A stretch of 64,000 nt of DNA from Adineta ricciae. Lineage: Eukaryota > Rotifera > Eurotatoria > Adinetida > Adinetidae. The DNA is taken from the NCBI GenBank assembly GCA_905250025.1, contig CAJNOJ010000128.1, forward strand, positions 219,934 through 283,933, given 5' to 3'. The notes beneath the pieces were generated by a model. The model had not been told where the DNA came from, made no database searches, and was given only the letters and a program-made list of their open reading frames with translations. The first letter of the stretch is position 1. Each line of letters begins with the position of its first letter. Of the stretch, positions 1-11,925 are shown piece after piece. The translations under genes and the position numbers were made by a program.

Positions 1-2370
1 TGAAAGTATCGATAGTAAATCTATAATTAAAACTCAAGAAATTCTCAAACGCGGTGATGCTGGCGGTGTTTATGTACCAAGAAGAATTGGCAATAAAGAT
101 CCGAATTTGCATTATGGAATCGTGATTGATTGTGGAAGTAGCGGCTCGAGACTTTATATCTACGTTTGGCCAGAACATTCTGGAAGAGAAAATGAATTGT
201 TACAGATAAAACAGTTACTCGACAGTAATGGTAGACCAGTTGTGAAGAAAATCGAGCCAGGTTTTTAACTTAAGTTTTTATCTATTAACAAAAGTGAAGT
301 AATTGTTGTTTCGTTAGGTCTTTCATCCATGGCCGATACGCCAGAGAATGCGACGGAATATCTCAAAGCATTACTCGGTGAGTTGCTTTGTTGTCGAAAT
401 TGATGATTTATTCATGAGTTTATTCAGATTTTGCTGTAACAACTGTACCACCCGATAAACATCGTGACACTCCATGTATGTGTATATTGAGTTGATGATT
501 TGATGACTTTGATATTCTTTGCGATCTAGTGTATATCCTTGCTACAGCTGGTCTTCGATTTTTAAGCAAAGAGTAAGTCTAATTAATGAAGACGTTCTGA
601 TAATTAGGCGAATTTTGCCGTTTTCAGACGACAGCAAAAATTACTCGAAGATCTCTCCCATGATATTGATCGAGATTATTCTTTTCAACTCGAAAAGACT
701 CATATTCAAGTTATTCCAGGCAAATTAGAAGGAATCTACAGTTGGATAGCTATTAATTATGTTCTCGGACGCTTTCAAAATAATAATACCGCTGAATCAA
801 GTAAGGAATTCAGCTCGTTGATTATCATTTTTCACTTACTGAATATTTAGTATCAGTCAGCGACGGGAAATCGATATCTGTATCGACAAAACGACCGTCC
901 ACTGTCGGTATTCTTGATATGGGTGGTGCATCAGCACAAATAGCTTGTAAGAAAACACTCCAATATGATAATCATCTATTGTTTTTCTTGTTCTATTCTA
1001 GTCGAAGTCTCACCTGATGTAAGTTTTGATGAATGACTTGCGAAAAGCATCCTATCCATTTTGTTTATAGACACCGATAGAAGGTGAAGAAGTAGCGGAA
1101 TTTTCTTTAGGTTACGACGAACATCAAGAAATGTTTAAATATAAAATCTATGTCACCACGTATCTCGGTTACGGAGCAAATAAAGCGTTTGATAAGTACA
1201 TCGATCGTATTATATCCTTATCTCTCAAGTAAATCAGTTCGATTTGATCAAGACGCATTACTGTTAAGTATTTTGACTATTTCAGATCTTCAACATCGAC
1301 ATCATCACACGTTCTAATCGATAATGCTGATTGTCTACCTCGAGGTTATTCAGCGAATTATACACGCGATAATAAAACGATAACAATGATTGGTGAAGGA
1401 GATTTTACCAATTGTGCGAAACATTTAGTCACATTATTGAATTTAAACGCAACATGTAAACGAAAACCATGTTCACTGAATGGCATCTATCAACCGACTA
1501 TCAATTATGATTCACAAGATTTCTATGGGTTTTCTGAGTTTTGGTACACAATGGAAGGTTTGAATAAGAAATGAAATGAAACATGTTAAATGAGAGTTTG
1601 AATTGTTTCTTGAAGATATTTTGAAGATGGGTGGCCCATACGGTCGACTGTCATTTTTGAATGCATCAATCGTAAGTGATGACAAATAGCTGCAAACTTG
1701 AAATAATGTTTCATTTTTTTCTCAGAATTATTGTAATTCAAACTGGAGTGATATTCGACAATGGTATAATAATAAACAATTTCCTAAAGCTGATCTAAAT
1801 CGTTTATTGTAAGAGAGTTAGTTTTGATTGTCATCATTTAAATCTTCCATTTAGATTACAATGCTTTAAATCTGCTTGGTTGTATGCATTTCTTCATGAT
1901 GGTCTCAGATTTCCGGTTAACTACCAACGTTTACGTTCAGCTTCATTGGTAAATAACAACGACGTTCAATGGACATTAGGAGCAATTCTTTATAAAACAC
2001 GTTTTCTTCCATTGAGGTTTGTTGCGAAACCGATTGAATTAGTTTTGAGAATATATCGTGTTTCTACTCTAGAGCAATCAATCAAGTTAAACGAACAATA
2101 CATTATCGACAATCACACACAGATTCGACTGCTATGATCATCTTGATGTGTGCCATGCTATTCTTATGTATAATGATCTTCTATCGACAAATGATCCGTG
2201 CTAAGATTAGATCTGTTCTCTTCCGACGAACTGGTCTTCATTCGTCATCATCAAGTAGTAATTTCAATCAACGTTATTCATTACTGACATCAATTGTTAT
2301 CGATGACTCGTCGTATAACAACGGAAAAACATCAGCGTCGTCATATAATGGACGTCTGAGAGGCATTTGA
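1..2370 (+). CDS. ENTPD4: Ectonucleoside triphosphate diphosphohydrolase, ENTPD4/7 type (5' truncated by window)
   Basis: GDA1/CD39-family enzyme that hydrolyses nucleoside di/triphosphates (UDP, GDP and others) in the lumen of Golgi, lysosome or autophagic vacuole. The frame is open from base 2, so the N-terminal membrane anchor lies outside the window. Apyrase conserved regions follow in order: DCGSSGSR (about 113-160), ILATAGLR (about 530), EGIYSWIAINY (about 730) and ILDMGGASAQI (about 910). The C-terminal part carries TLGAILYKTRFLPLR, typical of ENTPD4/7. An intron at about 2022-2071 then restores the frame into a hydrophobic segment (about 2134-2190) that forms the second membrane anchor, with a short basic, serine-rich tail. 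At least eight introns of about 50-60 nt are needed. The two-anchor topology is what separates ENTPD4/7 from soluble ENTPD5/6. Identity is confident; choice between ENTPD4 and ENTPD7 is not possible. Confidence 0.9.
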
Positions 2371-3229
2371 AGAAGGTATCATGATGCTGTCTTACTGATG
2401 TTTTCTACCAATGTGTTTTTTTTTCGTTTCTATGTATTTCTTATCTGGGGGCATGTTATGCGATTGTTAGGACAAAATAAAATATTTTCTTTTCTTTATT
2501 ACTTCATTAGAGTATAGATGTAGTCTAAAAATGTTCGACTCATTTGTCCTGAATCAACAGGAAATTTTTAAGAGTTGACAAGATGAAAACGATCATTAAA
2601 GTCTTTTTTTGTCAAATCAACAACAAAAATATCGAATTATGTACATATTTTCTTTTCATTCGATCGAAAAGAAATGTTCTCTTAGCGAATCTGTTCGTTT
2701 CGAACAACACAACAAATTCTCTTAGATGTAAATATGTACTCAGATCAAATCTCGTTGACAATGTTAACGAAAAGAGATCTCTTTTCGAGTAAAATAAACA
2801 CAGATCGAAGCTTCTTTTTCTTGTTGACTTATAAGCGACAAAGAACCTTCTTTTTTTTAATAATCAAAAGAAACCACTGATTTTCTTGGATGAATATCGA
2901 ATTATGTTTCTTTCAAGGTTAGCTGCTTCTATAATTAATTTCATTCTCATGTTTAAGGAGACTATTAGTTTTATACGACATGCGAAAGAATGTTCGAGAC
3001 ATATAAATCCTCTGTTTACACTCTTGTCTTTCCACAAGAAATTCTGCTGTTCGTACACAATTTGCAAACATCAGATCATCAATCTTTAAAGTATGAATTC
3101 AAATAAGAAAAGACAAAAAACGAAATCGAAACATAGTACAAGCAAAAAAATGAAGATGAAAATCTTTTTTTTTTGTCTAGTTCAAAGAAGAAAACACGAG
3201 CGTACAAGAAGAGAGATGATCAACTCGTT
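2371..3229. other. Convergent intergenic region between ENTPD4/7 and ODF3 genes
   Basis: AT-rich region holding the 3' ends of two convergent genes. A canonical poly(A) signal AATAAA sits at 2476-2481, about 105 nt after the ENTPD stop. Short open frames on both strands (about 2583-3275) have no recognisable domain and look like chance. Confidence 0.6.
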
Positions 3230-4170
3230 TCATTCTTTGACTTCAACAATCAATGGTGCTTCGTACATAGAATGACGAATGCCGAATGAATAGCCAGGTG
3301 CTTGTTGTTTATGAAGCCAAACTTTTTCGGGCGAATATTTGCCTGGTCCTGGTTTCTGTGTCGAATCACCGGGCATTTCATTTCGTGCAATCATGCTATA
3401 ATGTGGTGGTTCTTGTTTATATATACCCGGCTTAGTTACATTGTAAGCACCTGAAGGAAAAAAAGAGATTGTGAGAAGTTCTTTTCTTCGAAAAAAAGAA
3501 AACTAATGTTTACCAGGACCAGGTGTTCGCTGCAAGTCTTCATCGAAACCGCCTCGTTTACTTCGTCCAGTCATGGAATAGACAGGTGCTTGCTTCTTGG
3601 CACTTTGTACGGTTTTACCAAGCATTCCTGGTAAACCATAAGCATTTGGTGCTGAAAACAAAGACGAAAAACTCGATGTATATTCATCGGGAAGAAAAAC
3701 GGTAATCTTACCGGGTGTATTATCAAGTCCATATGCCTTATGACGAGTACCAAAAGAATAGGCAGGTGGTGATTGAAAGACAGTCTTCATTGGTCCCTTA
3801 TCTTCAGGTTTATAGGCACCGGGTCCTATAGAAGAAGATAGTATTGCTTTGCTAACGGATTGAATCGCGTTTGCTTACCAGGACAACGATCGCCTTTCAG
3901 ATCACCACGTCGAGAGTAGAGAGAATATTGTGGCGTACCATCCTTACCAGTCCGAGATATTCTTGGATTGGGGAAGTAACATGGCCCAGGCGAAGACTCA
4001 TCTTTATACTTTCCATGTCTGAGACCAAAAGAATACGCTGGTTGTTTGTTGTGAACTGATCGTGGATCATGAAAGTTATTTCCGACTAAGCCTGGCAAGA
4101 GATAGACCGGACCCGGCGTTGAATGCATGGCCGAAATCGGACCGCGTGGTTTAGTCTCTGTCCACACCAT
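3230..4170 (-). CDS. CIMAP1A: Outer dense fiber protein 3 / ciliary microtubule-associated protein (SHIPPO repeats)
   Basis: Sperm-tail/ciliary microtubule-associated protein made of SHIPPO (STPGP) repeats. From the start at 4170 it reads MVWTETKPRGPISAMHSTPG, closely following the ODF3 N-terminus (PRGPIxA..SPGP). Repeat motifs STPGP, SSPGP, CPGK, TPGPG and GPGK are spaced about 30-40 residues apart, each followed by a YSF/YSM/YSL tripeptide (PAYSFG, PQYSLY, PVYSMTGRSKRGGF). The C-terminus ends ...YSFGIRHSMYEAPLIVEV, matching the ODF3 C-terminal motif. At least four short introns (near 3450-3515, 3650-3712, 3770-3825 and 3840-3878) join the frame. A longer in-frame start at 4206 exists, but an acceptor-like TCTAG lies just before the chosen ATG, so I prefer 4170. 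Family confident. Confidence 0.9.
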
Positions 4171-5301
4171 TGTTCTGACTGAATCTAGAAGAAACGTTCG
4201 ATTCACAAAAATTGTCTCGATATCAATAGAAACTCAATCAATTTAAAATCCATACGAATGAAACTGTTTTTACACACGTACATTCTCTTCAACATGAATG
4301 ATTTATATATAAACTCGACTTTACTTCTGTTTCGTTTGTTGCCAACGGATATCGACAACAGACAGTAAGCGCCTTGACGTCCGTGACAACAATCGATTAA
4401 TGGAAAAACTTTCTGACTCTCAATTTTCTTTTACTACTTCTCTTCTCTTCACATCAGATGTCGAATGCAGAGAGAGAGAGATGAGGGAAGGAGGGGGAAA
4501 AGAAGAACAAATTTTCAAAATCAATCAATAAAACATACGCATGCATCAGTAGCGCTCTATTGCTTCGTATTTTTATGGTTTCCTTAGTGTTGACAAAGTC
4601 TTTCTTCCCAAAAGCCAATGGATTAATTGTGTGGTCTATTGCTACTTCATGTTTATTTGACAATGTAAAAAAAACGAGAGAGAGAGAGAGAGAGGGAAAG
4701 AGATGGAGGAGAAAAAGTCTCCTTCTTTTACGGTTGTTATTGTTGTTATGGTTGTCAATTTTTTAACTTGATTTCTTCTTCTGACTATTTTTCTTTTTAT
4801 ACGTACGAAACAACTGCAATAGTTGTGTCATGATCGACGTCAAGAAAGTCAAATGACTACAAATGTAAATAGAAATATTTTTTATTATGAAAATGTAAAT
4901 TTTTTTTCTCTCAGCTTAAAGTGCTCGTCAGAATTTTCTCGTCAGAAATCGGTCCGTTTCACCTCACTGATGTGTTTCTAAAAAAAAACGAGAACATGTA
5001 GAAAACTATCTAATGAATGTTCTTAACGAATCCTCGACGAAATAAGAAAAATTATTGAATTTGCTATTTTAATAATGAAGGACATAACCTTGCTGAGAAG
5101 ATTGTGATACTATTTATCCTGGAATGACCTTCAGTTTAAAAGACTTTTTTCACTGTATTCACTTGCGACTATTGTTTGATTATATTTTCTCCATGAGATT
5201 TCTAAGTATATATTCAAATAAGAGGCTTATCTTTCAATAGGTTAGAAACGAAAAAGATTTATTAAAGTCAATGCATAAAAAAGTCGAAATTTGATTGTTT
5301 T
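4171..5301. other. Intergenic region with GA microsatellite
   Basis: Contains the 5' flank of ODF3 (an isolated half X-box GTTGCC at 4338-4343) and the 3' flank of ODAD2. A GA-dinucleotide run lies at about 4677-4695. No supported coding exon. Confidence 0.55.
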
Positions 5302-8011
5302 TCAACCGTTTCGTGATTTCTCATTTGCCAAAGCTAAGCGACGAATGTATGAAATGCAAATCGCGGCATTTTCTTGGAGAACTTCGTCTTTCGAACCGAC
5401 CATTTCCATTAATAACTAAAATGAAAGGAACAGACTTGCACTACTCCAGACCCCTCATGTTCACAAACGTACTCGTACAACGCCAGCCTCGTGCATTGTA
5501 ACACAATTCATGGGATTCTTCGATAGCTGATGTAATGCTTTCGCGGTTGATCGATGAACGTTCGGATCGGATGATTTCAAATATTTGACCAGCGGCGCAA
5601 CGGCTTCGTTGTCACCAAAAGTTTGACGATTATTTCCCCATTTACAACATTCGGCTATGGCTTCGGCCAAGTAACGACGAAGAATATCTTCATTCTGTGA
5701 GACAAACAAATCTTTCATATGAATCTAATGTCAAACTACGGAGTCTTCGTACTCGTGTCACCAAATTCGATAGAAGTTTAACAACGCCATGATCGGTAAT
5801 AACGGCGAGATTCTCTTCATCTCTCGCGATTTCAGCAATGGCCGCACAAACACTGGCGAGTACTTCGACATCCTTTGATTTCAACAGCGATACGATCAGT
5901 TCAAGACCACCGACGAAACTTCGAACCATTTCACCAGAATCTTTGATATTTTTAACACATGGAGATATCGCCCATGATGCTGCCGCTTGTACCCGAGGAT
6001 TGGGATTTTTCAACAACGACCATAACAAACGAACACCGTCCAATCGATCAATCATTCTAAATGTCAATACGATAGTGCTACTTACAACAACCGAGAGCTC
6101 TCTTCTTACGCAATGCTTTCAGGCTCTTCACTACACTGTCGTAGTGCATGACATGTATTGACCAGTAAACCTTGATTTGTTCCAGTTAATAAATTGACTA
6201 AGAAGGAAATTCCATTTGCTTTTCGAATTAAAGTTCGATTGTCGGCTTCCTTAGCACATTCAGCTATAGCGCCAACGACGTTCACTAATACTTCTTCGGG
6301 TTGATTGTTCAGCATTTGTACGAGGGTATCCAAGGTGCGAAATTGTTGAAATTGAGCAATATTCTAATCGACCAGTAGGAAAACAATTACGTTTAAGATG
6401 ATAGAGAAAAATTTCACCTCGCGAGAAATTGCACATTTCCAAATCGCACCTGTTGCTGCTGCTAGCAATGCTTTATTATCTGTTTGTTGTAGAAGATCAT
6501 GTAAGGGGCGAAGTCCCATATGTTTGCGTACTAAAGCACGTATTTCTTTATCTTCGGCACACTAGAGATCAATCGTATAGCAATGAGTAGAACAATTTTC
6601 TACTTTACCTTGAAAATCGCACTGGCACAATGTTTCTGCAGTTCAGCATTGTTACTCTGTAAATTTTTCACTAGATCTGGAATCATTCCTCGTATGGCTG
6701 TTCGATACACAGGCTAGACAAAAAGTGCAACCATTTTCTCATCTTTTCTTATGAACAGAATCGAGAGTATAAACTTTACATCAACAGCACATTCTTCAAT
6801 AATACCGCCGACGGGTATGAGCATTGTTTCATTGGAACTTTTGAGTAATTTTGCCAAAAGAGGAATCACACCGGCACGTTCCATTGCTTGTTTGTTCCGA
6901 TCAGATCGACTTAAACTCCAAAGTGCTAATGCACCCGCACGAGCGACTTCGACATTCTTGGCAATGTCATTTTGCGAATAATGCGTCATTGATCCGTACG
7001 CATTCGGAGAAGCAGTTTCTAGGAGACCAACCTAGATTTAGATTTGAAAACTAATGATGCTCATCAGAATGACAATTCTTACTAAACGCTTGATTCCACC
7101 GTTCTGTCGAACGACTTTCCGAGCGCGTTTGAACTTAGCCACATGAGCTAAAATACGTTCAATTCGCGTGTAATCTTATTCAATGCGAATCTTACCAATA
7201 TTTTCAGCAGCAAGACATTTCAATTCTTTTTCTGGTTCGTCGAGTAATGCAATCATCGTTTGCAATCCACCAAGATCTGCGATATTTCTCCGAATCGTCG
7301 GATTTTTCGAAATCTCTTTTAGAATATGTAATGAACCGATCTAAAACATAAGAAAATCTTCTATTACAATCTTTCGAAACATCTTATGGATGGACCTACT
7401 TTGCAGTCCAAATTGTCGGTTTCCAGTAAATTCGCAAGCACTTCCAATCCACCGGCATCTCGTATAGCTAGTTGACATATATCCATTGACAAATTGAAAT
7501 CTCGAATCGATGACAACGCAATGACGGTTGCCGTTGGATTTCCGCCTTTTAGATATTTGACTAATCGTTGAATTTGCCAATATTCCGATGGTAAATCAGT
7601 TTGATCTTGTCGTGTACGATCTAGTAACTGATCATCTTGTTCATCATCATCTTCACTCGATTCGCCAAATTCAGAATTTCCATATACATCACGTCGACTG
7701 CGATCGGTGTGATAAGTGCCAACACGAGTGTGGACTCGTCGTTCAGAAATACCACCGCGTGATAAAGTAGTGTTCTCTTTTCGTAATTTACTTCGACTAA
7801 TTTTATGAGAGAGAAATAAAACCAAGGTTATTTATTGAAAAACAAGAGAGAAAATCATCGTACTCTGTAACTAATGTATCCCAATCGCGTGAGGATAGCA
7901 AGAGTTTCGATCGGCTTTTATTCGCATTGGAATTATCTATTAAAAACATCTTAGGTTACAAACAAAAACACTAGAAAATCAATTGTTACCTGCGGCTGCT
8001 ATCGATGACAT
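5302..8011 (-). CDS. ODAD2: Outer dynein arm docking complex subunit 2 (ARMC4), armadillo repeats
   Basis: Axonemal armadillo-repeat protein that helps dock outer dynein arms on doublet microtubules. From the N-terminus: a short unique segment (MSSIAAA... start at 8011), an acidic/polar linker, then the diagnostic [19 protein letters not shown] and [18 protein letters not shown] (about 7400-7610), followed by tandem armadillo repeats to the end. Later motifs include [66 protein letters not shown] and [16 protein letters not shown]. The last exon gives [17 protein letters not shown] before the stop at 5302. Roughly eleven short introns. Compared with vertebrate ARMC4 (over 1000 residues) it lacks about 400 N-terminal residues before the armadillo array. 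The gene is divergent from CCDC92, with an X-box-like site between them. Confidence 0.93.
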
Positions 8012-8926
8012 TGTTTCTTTTTTTCTTTCTGTTGATTTTGCAATCTAAATTGCTTGTTGTTACTCGTCTGAAGAGAATCTGACACCATCAATTCGTCCTT
8101 GCTTGTAGTGTCACTAGGCAACTTGACTTCTCTGACTTCAAACAATGAAATTGATATTTTTTCCTATAATTCCAACGGGAAAAATGTTCAAGTGGTTTAC
8201 TAATTCTTTCATTTCCGCATCTACTCGAAAATTGATGTGTTTTGCGAGGTAACTCTTAGCAGTAATGCACTTTAATTCATTTCCGCTGTTGCTAAGCAAC
8301 GGAGAGCAAGTATAGATGTAAAAGAATAGTGTAACTACTTCAAACAGACAACACACACGATTCATATCGATGTATGTTCATTGAATCATAGTTATCTTCT
8401 GATAAAAAAAAACGAACGAGATCAAAAAAGGCGATCTTTTCGCTTCTTCATAAAGAAAAACATTGCATTTGAATAAACAGTGAATGGTTTCTCATTTGAT
8501 CTGTTAAAAGTATCAAGTGATGAATTTACTACTTGATAGTTTCACCTTGCTAAGTAATCGATCGATTTCATGGGCGCATACAAGGTCAACAAGTCCGTCG
8601 ATGCCATCATGAATCACATCAAAGACTTTTTTCTCAATCGTTAAAGATCAGTAAACGACTGAACAGTTGTAAATCGAAATGCTTTGATCAGATTTCATCG
8701 ATTCAAAACGAACTTTCCGATTGGATTGCGAATAATGTTTAAGATAGCTGAATTCTCTCTCGAATATAATACGTGATGTAACGCACATTTATTAGATGTA
8801 TGTAACATTCTGTCGAACATTTGGCAGATTCTGTTTTTTTATCATTAGTTTGCTTTTCTATGTGTTTTGTTGTTGATTTATTGTTCGAGTTTAGACATAG
8901 TTGCCTCTTTCGCACAGATTTCATCG
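8012..8926. promoter_or_regulatory. Divergent intergenic region between ODAD2 and CCDC92
   Basis: A 915-bp gap between two divergently transcribed cilium-related genes. It contains an X-box-like palindrome at 8288-8300 and a further half-site GGCAAC near 8117-8122. An acceptor-like CACAG lies about 10 nt upstream of the CCDC92 ATG, so a 5'-UTR intron is possible. Confidence 0.5.
8288..8300. promoter_or_regulatory. RFX X-box-like palindrome
   Basis: GTTGCTAAGCAAC is a near-perfect inverted repeat fitting the RFX X-box form GTNRCY-N-RGYAAC. RFX factors are the conserved activators of ciliary genes in animals. It lies 277 bp upstream of the ODAD2 start and 627 bp upstream of CCDC92. Binding itself is inferred. 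Confidence 0.55.
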
Positions 8927-9833
8927 ATGTCTGACATTACATATCCATCAATGGATACGAATAATCTCGCACAATGTCTTCTACGTGCAGAGAAATCGAT
9001 CGAATTTCTTCAGAATCAACATTCAGCAACATTAGCAGATCTCCATCAAGAATTGAATAAATGGCAACGAAAGTACAACGGTAAAGTTTTAATCAAAGGA
9101 ATTTCGCCAACAGTCTTCTCTTCTCTCACATTCAGATCTTACGTTTCAATTCACTCTGAATAACACAGAGATTAATTCACATAACGAAAGTGAGTTCGAA
9201 CTGTTTTCAAGTGTCTTCGACGTACCAATTTGTTATCTTTTAGACAAAGCGCGTTCTGCTATTGAACAATTAGAGAATGAGTTGTTACGAAGTCGAAATC
9301 GCGTCAAAACTCTACATCGAGTTGTAGAAGAAAAAGAGAAACTTATTAATGATTACAGAAATCGTTTGCAAATGCTTGAAAAAAAGCAAGCATTAGAATC
9401 GTATAAGCAACGTTCAGCATCAAGCACACGAATAAGTCATCATTCCGCTCGCGATAAACAAGAACATATATGCCATTGTATACGTCTCGGTCAGCTGATT
9501 TTACCGAATAAACCCAAAGCATTTAAAAACATCGATGAACAACGAAATGTTGTCAGTCCCACGCGTTCATCATCGGTTACTAATCGAACGAATTCGAACC
9601 ATGAGAGAACAAAAACTTTATATATTGGTCAACGTTCATCCCTGTTACAGCCAATAGATAGACAAACATTGCCAAAACAACAACGGTATTCGTTTGCTAC
9701 CCCGAATGGAAATACCGCAACGACTAAAATCGTCGCGTCGCGATCAACAATGAAATTCTCTACTATTCTTCCACCTATTACAAATAAGAAAGTGCCACTC
9801 AAAGCAACATTATCTTGTGAAGGCGAAGCCTAA
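8927..9833 (+). CDS. CCDC92: CCDC92-family coiled-coil protein
   Basis: Small coiled-coil protein of the CCDC92/CCDC74 family, whose vertebrate members are found at centrioles and the ciliary base. The N-terminal domain reads NLAQCLLRAEKSIEFLQ with QHSATLADLHQEL, closely following the family pattern (..A.K...FLQ.EHA.TL..LH.E...L). After an intron (9081-9135) DLTFQFTL continues the family pattern. A third exon gives the basic coiled coil (RSRNRVKTLHRVVEEKEKL), then a low-complexity Ser/Thr/Arg-rich region, and a C-terminal FSTILPPIT that resembles the VIPPI motif of CCDC92. Two introns, about 55 nt each. The frame is open upstream to 8867, but the ATG at 8927 gives the family-like N-terminus. 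Confidence 0.72.
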
Positions 9834-10200
9834 ATATTGTATGTTTTGATTATTCTTTTTTTGTCTTGCATATATAAAGTATGAAATTTAACACGTGATT
9901 GAGGGTGATACTAAAGACGATTGACCTAATCTCGGTTACAAATCATCATTATGACATCTTCACTCACGGTCAACCCATTTCCTTGCTCTTCATCTCTTGT
10001 ATTCGTACTTGTTCCCATATGAATGTGTTCTTTGTTTAGAAGATTCCTACCATCCTTTTTCCTTTGGCATTCTTCAAGCTCTGTTTTTTTTTATATCAAA
10101 GTAAACGCGATGAAACCACAGAGAACGAACATAGAAGAAAAGTGAGAATATGTTCTGCCGCACAATAGAACCAAACTCAAGCAATGCCATATTACATACT
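9834..10200. other. Convergent intergenic spacer
   Basis: 367 bp between the 3' ends of CCDC92 and the next gene. No coding signal seen. Confidence 0.5.
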
Positions 10201-11925
10201 TTATTTTTTGGACGATGACTGTGTCTCAAAAACGCACAGTAATAAATCAGGATTGTCCTTCCAAGAACCTAGAACAGAAACATCTCCTCGTACACGTATT
10301 GTTTTCTTTACAATATAATTCCTATATTCATTCGAGTCAAGTTCAGTCGTGCTATCACCATTACGAATCTTGACTTGAAGCGCGCCGGGTACTTTCATAT
10401 GTATACGCACATCTTTATCGCGTGGTAATGAGCGTTGCAATGGTTCAATAAGAATACATTGATGATCTTCGAACGCTTGATGCACCATAGGAATTTCAAT
10501 CAATTGAGTTCCATTCGATTCTGGTACACGTATACTTATTGCTGCACGATGTGTTGTTTCCTTTGCCGTTTTTGCATAAATAGTCAATTCATATGGACGA
10601 TCTTTTTTCGGTGGTGCTACATAACAATTGTATAAAGTATGGTCCATAATATCACGTTGACACAATGTATGCAATCGTCGAGAACATTCCTCCCCATCGA
10701 CAAGTAATTTTGCATATAAATGAGCAGGTTCAGGTGTTCGTATTGAAATTGTGAATAAATATTGGTCGGATGGTTTAGATTTCAGTGATAATGATGATTG
10801 CCTAAGAGTATGTGAAGGTGGATTGGATCTCATATTTGGTAAACTATGTATTGTATTACTAGCAACAACTTCATTATTGCTTTGTGTGTGATGAGATACG
10901 ATGTCAGTAATAGATTCATCAGATGTTGTTCTCTGCTGATTGAGTACATCAACAATTGTTCTTTTAATCAGATCAACTGACGCGGGTTGTTGATGTTCAA
11001 TAATTTGGGTGAGAGCTTGTTTTTGTTCATTGAATAATCGATGTAGTATTGCATCATCAGTGTGTTTTTTAACTTTGATATCCTCTTCAAGTTTTTGGAA
11101 ATGAGCAGTTTGCGCTTCTTTAATCGAATTGATTTCTGTCAAGGTTGATTGTAAAGAGTCTTCTTTTTTCGCTGTGATTGTCTGTATTTCCTGTTCAATT
11201 GCTCGTAATAGATTAAGCTGAAGTTCTTGGTGAGATTGTGATGTTTGTTGTTGAGATTCTAATGTGTCAATTAATGTTTGTTTCAACATATGAATCGATG
11301 AAATTGTTGTACCAACGAATTGCTCGTAAGCTTTTGTTAAAACTTTATTGTGCTCTTCGAGTAAACGGAGAGTGTCTGCTTTGTGTTCTTCGTTGATTGT
11401 TTGAATGACATTTCGCCTGTCCTCCTTAATGGATTTGATTAATACTTTATTTTTTACATTGATTTGTTTCCGAAATGACGCAAGAAGCATTTGCCGCTCA
11501 CTTCTCAATGCTTTATTGAATGTCTCTCTCATTATTTCAGGGTTTATTTCAGCCGATTTCGGTGATTCAGTTCGTGCACGTGAAGATGGAGCTTTACCTT
11601 TCTTTGATTCATTAAAATTAGTTGTTCCTTCATCAACTGTTGTTGTTGTTTTTCTGTAATGAGCTGTTACTGGACGATGTCGATGAAATTTAGTTTGTTC
11701 AGTTGTTCTAGCTAATCGTTTAACTAATAGAGGTCTTCCTGATGCATCATGCGTCGGCTCATGTTGACCATTGTCACAATTGAATATATAATACGTATTT
11801 TTATATGTTGGACGATCTTTTCGGACACCCAGAACATGGTAGGTCGACGAGCCAATTTGGAACGTATGAGTAATGTCGAAAAAGCTGTTGTCTTGTGTCA
11901 TAATATTACAATGATTTCCTTGCAT
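10201..11925 (-). CDS. Intronless 574-aa coiled-coil protein with C-terminal Ig-like (KY/hillarin-like) modules
   Basis: A single uninterrupted frame of 574 residues, unusual here because nearly every neighbour is cut by many introns. Layout: residues about 1-75 form a small globular N-terminal segment (FDITHTFQIGSSTYHVLGV, then YYIFNCDNG). About 75-140 are basic and disordered. About 140-330 form a long coiled coil rich in Gln, Glu and Lys. About 390-570 form two beta-rich modules: one with PYELTIYAKTA, the other with HQCILIEPLQRSLPR, IHMKVPGALQVKI and VSVLGSWKD. These resemble the Ig-like modules following the transglutaminase-like domain in KY/hillarin proteins, but no transglutaminase core is present. 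Function unknown; a cytoskeletal or scaffold role is only a guess. The architecture assignment is inference from memory of the family. Confidence 0.75.
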   Translation of the reverse strand: MQGNHCNIMTQDNSFFDITHTFQIGSSTYHVLGVRKDRPTYKNTYYIFNCDNGQHEPTHDASGRPLLVKRLARTTEQTKFHRHRPVTAHYRKTTTTVDEGTTNFNESKKGKAPSSRARTESPKSAEINPEIMRETFNKALRSERQMLLASFRKQINVKNKVLIKSIKEDRRNVIQTINEEHKADTLRLLEEHNKVLTKAYEQFVGTTISSIHMLKQTLIDTLESQQQTSQSHQELQLNLLRAIEQEIQTITAKKEDSLQSTLTEINSIKEAQTAHFQKLEEDIKVKKHTDDAILHRLFNEQKQALTQIIEHQQPASVDLIKRTIVDVLNQQRTTSDESITDIVSHHTQSNNEVVASNTIHSLPNMRSNPPSHTLRQSSLSLKSKPSDQYLFTISIRTPEPAHLYAKLLVDGEECSRRLHTLCQRDIMDHTLYNCYVAPPKKDRPYELTIYAKTAKETTHRAAISIRVPESNGTQLIEIPMVHQAFEDHQCILIEPLQRSLPRDKDVRIHMKVPGALQVKIRNGDSTTELDSNEYRNYIVKKTIRVRGDVSVLGSWKDNPDLLLCVFETQSSSKK

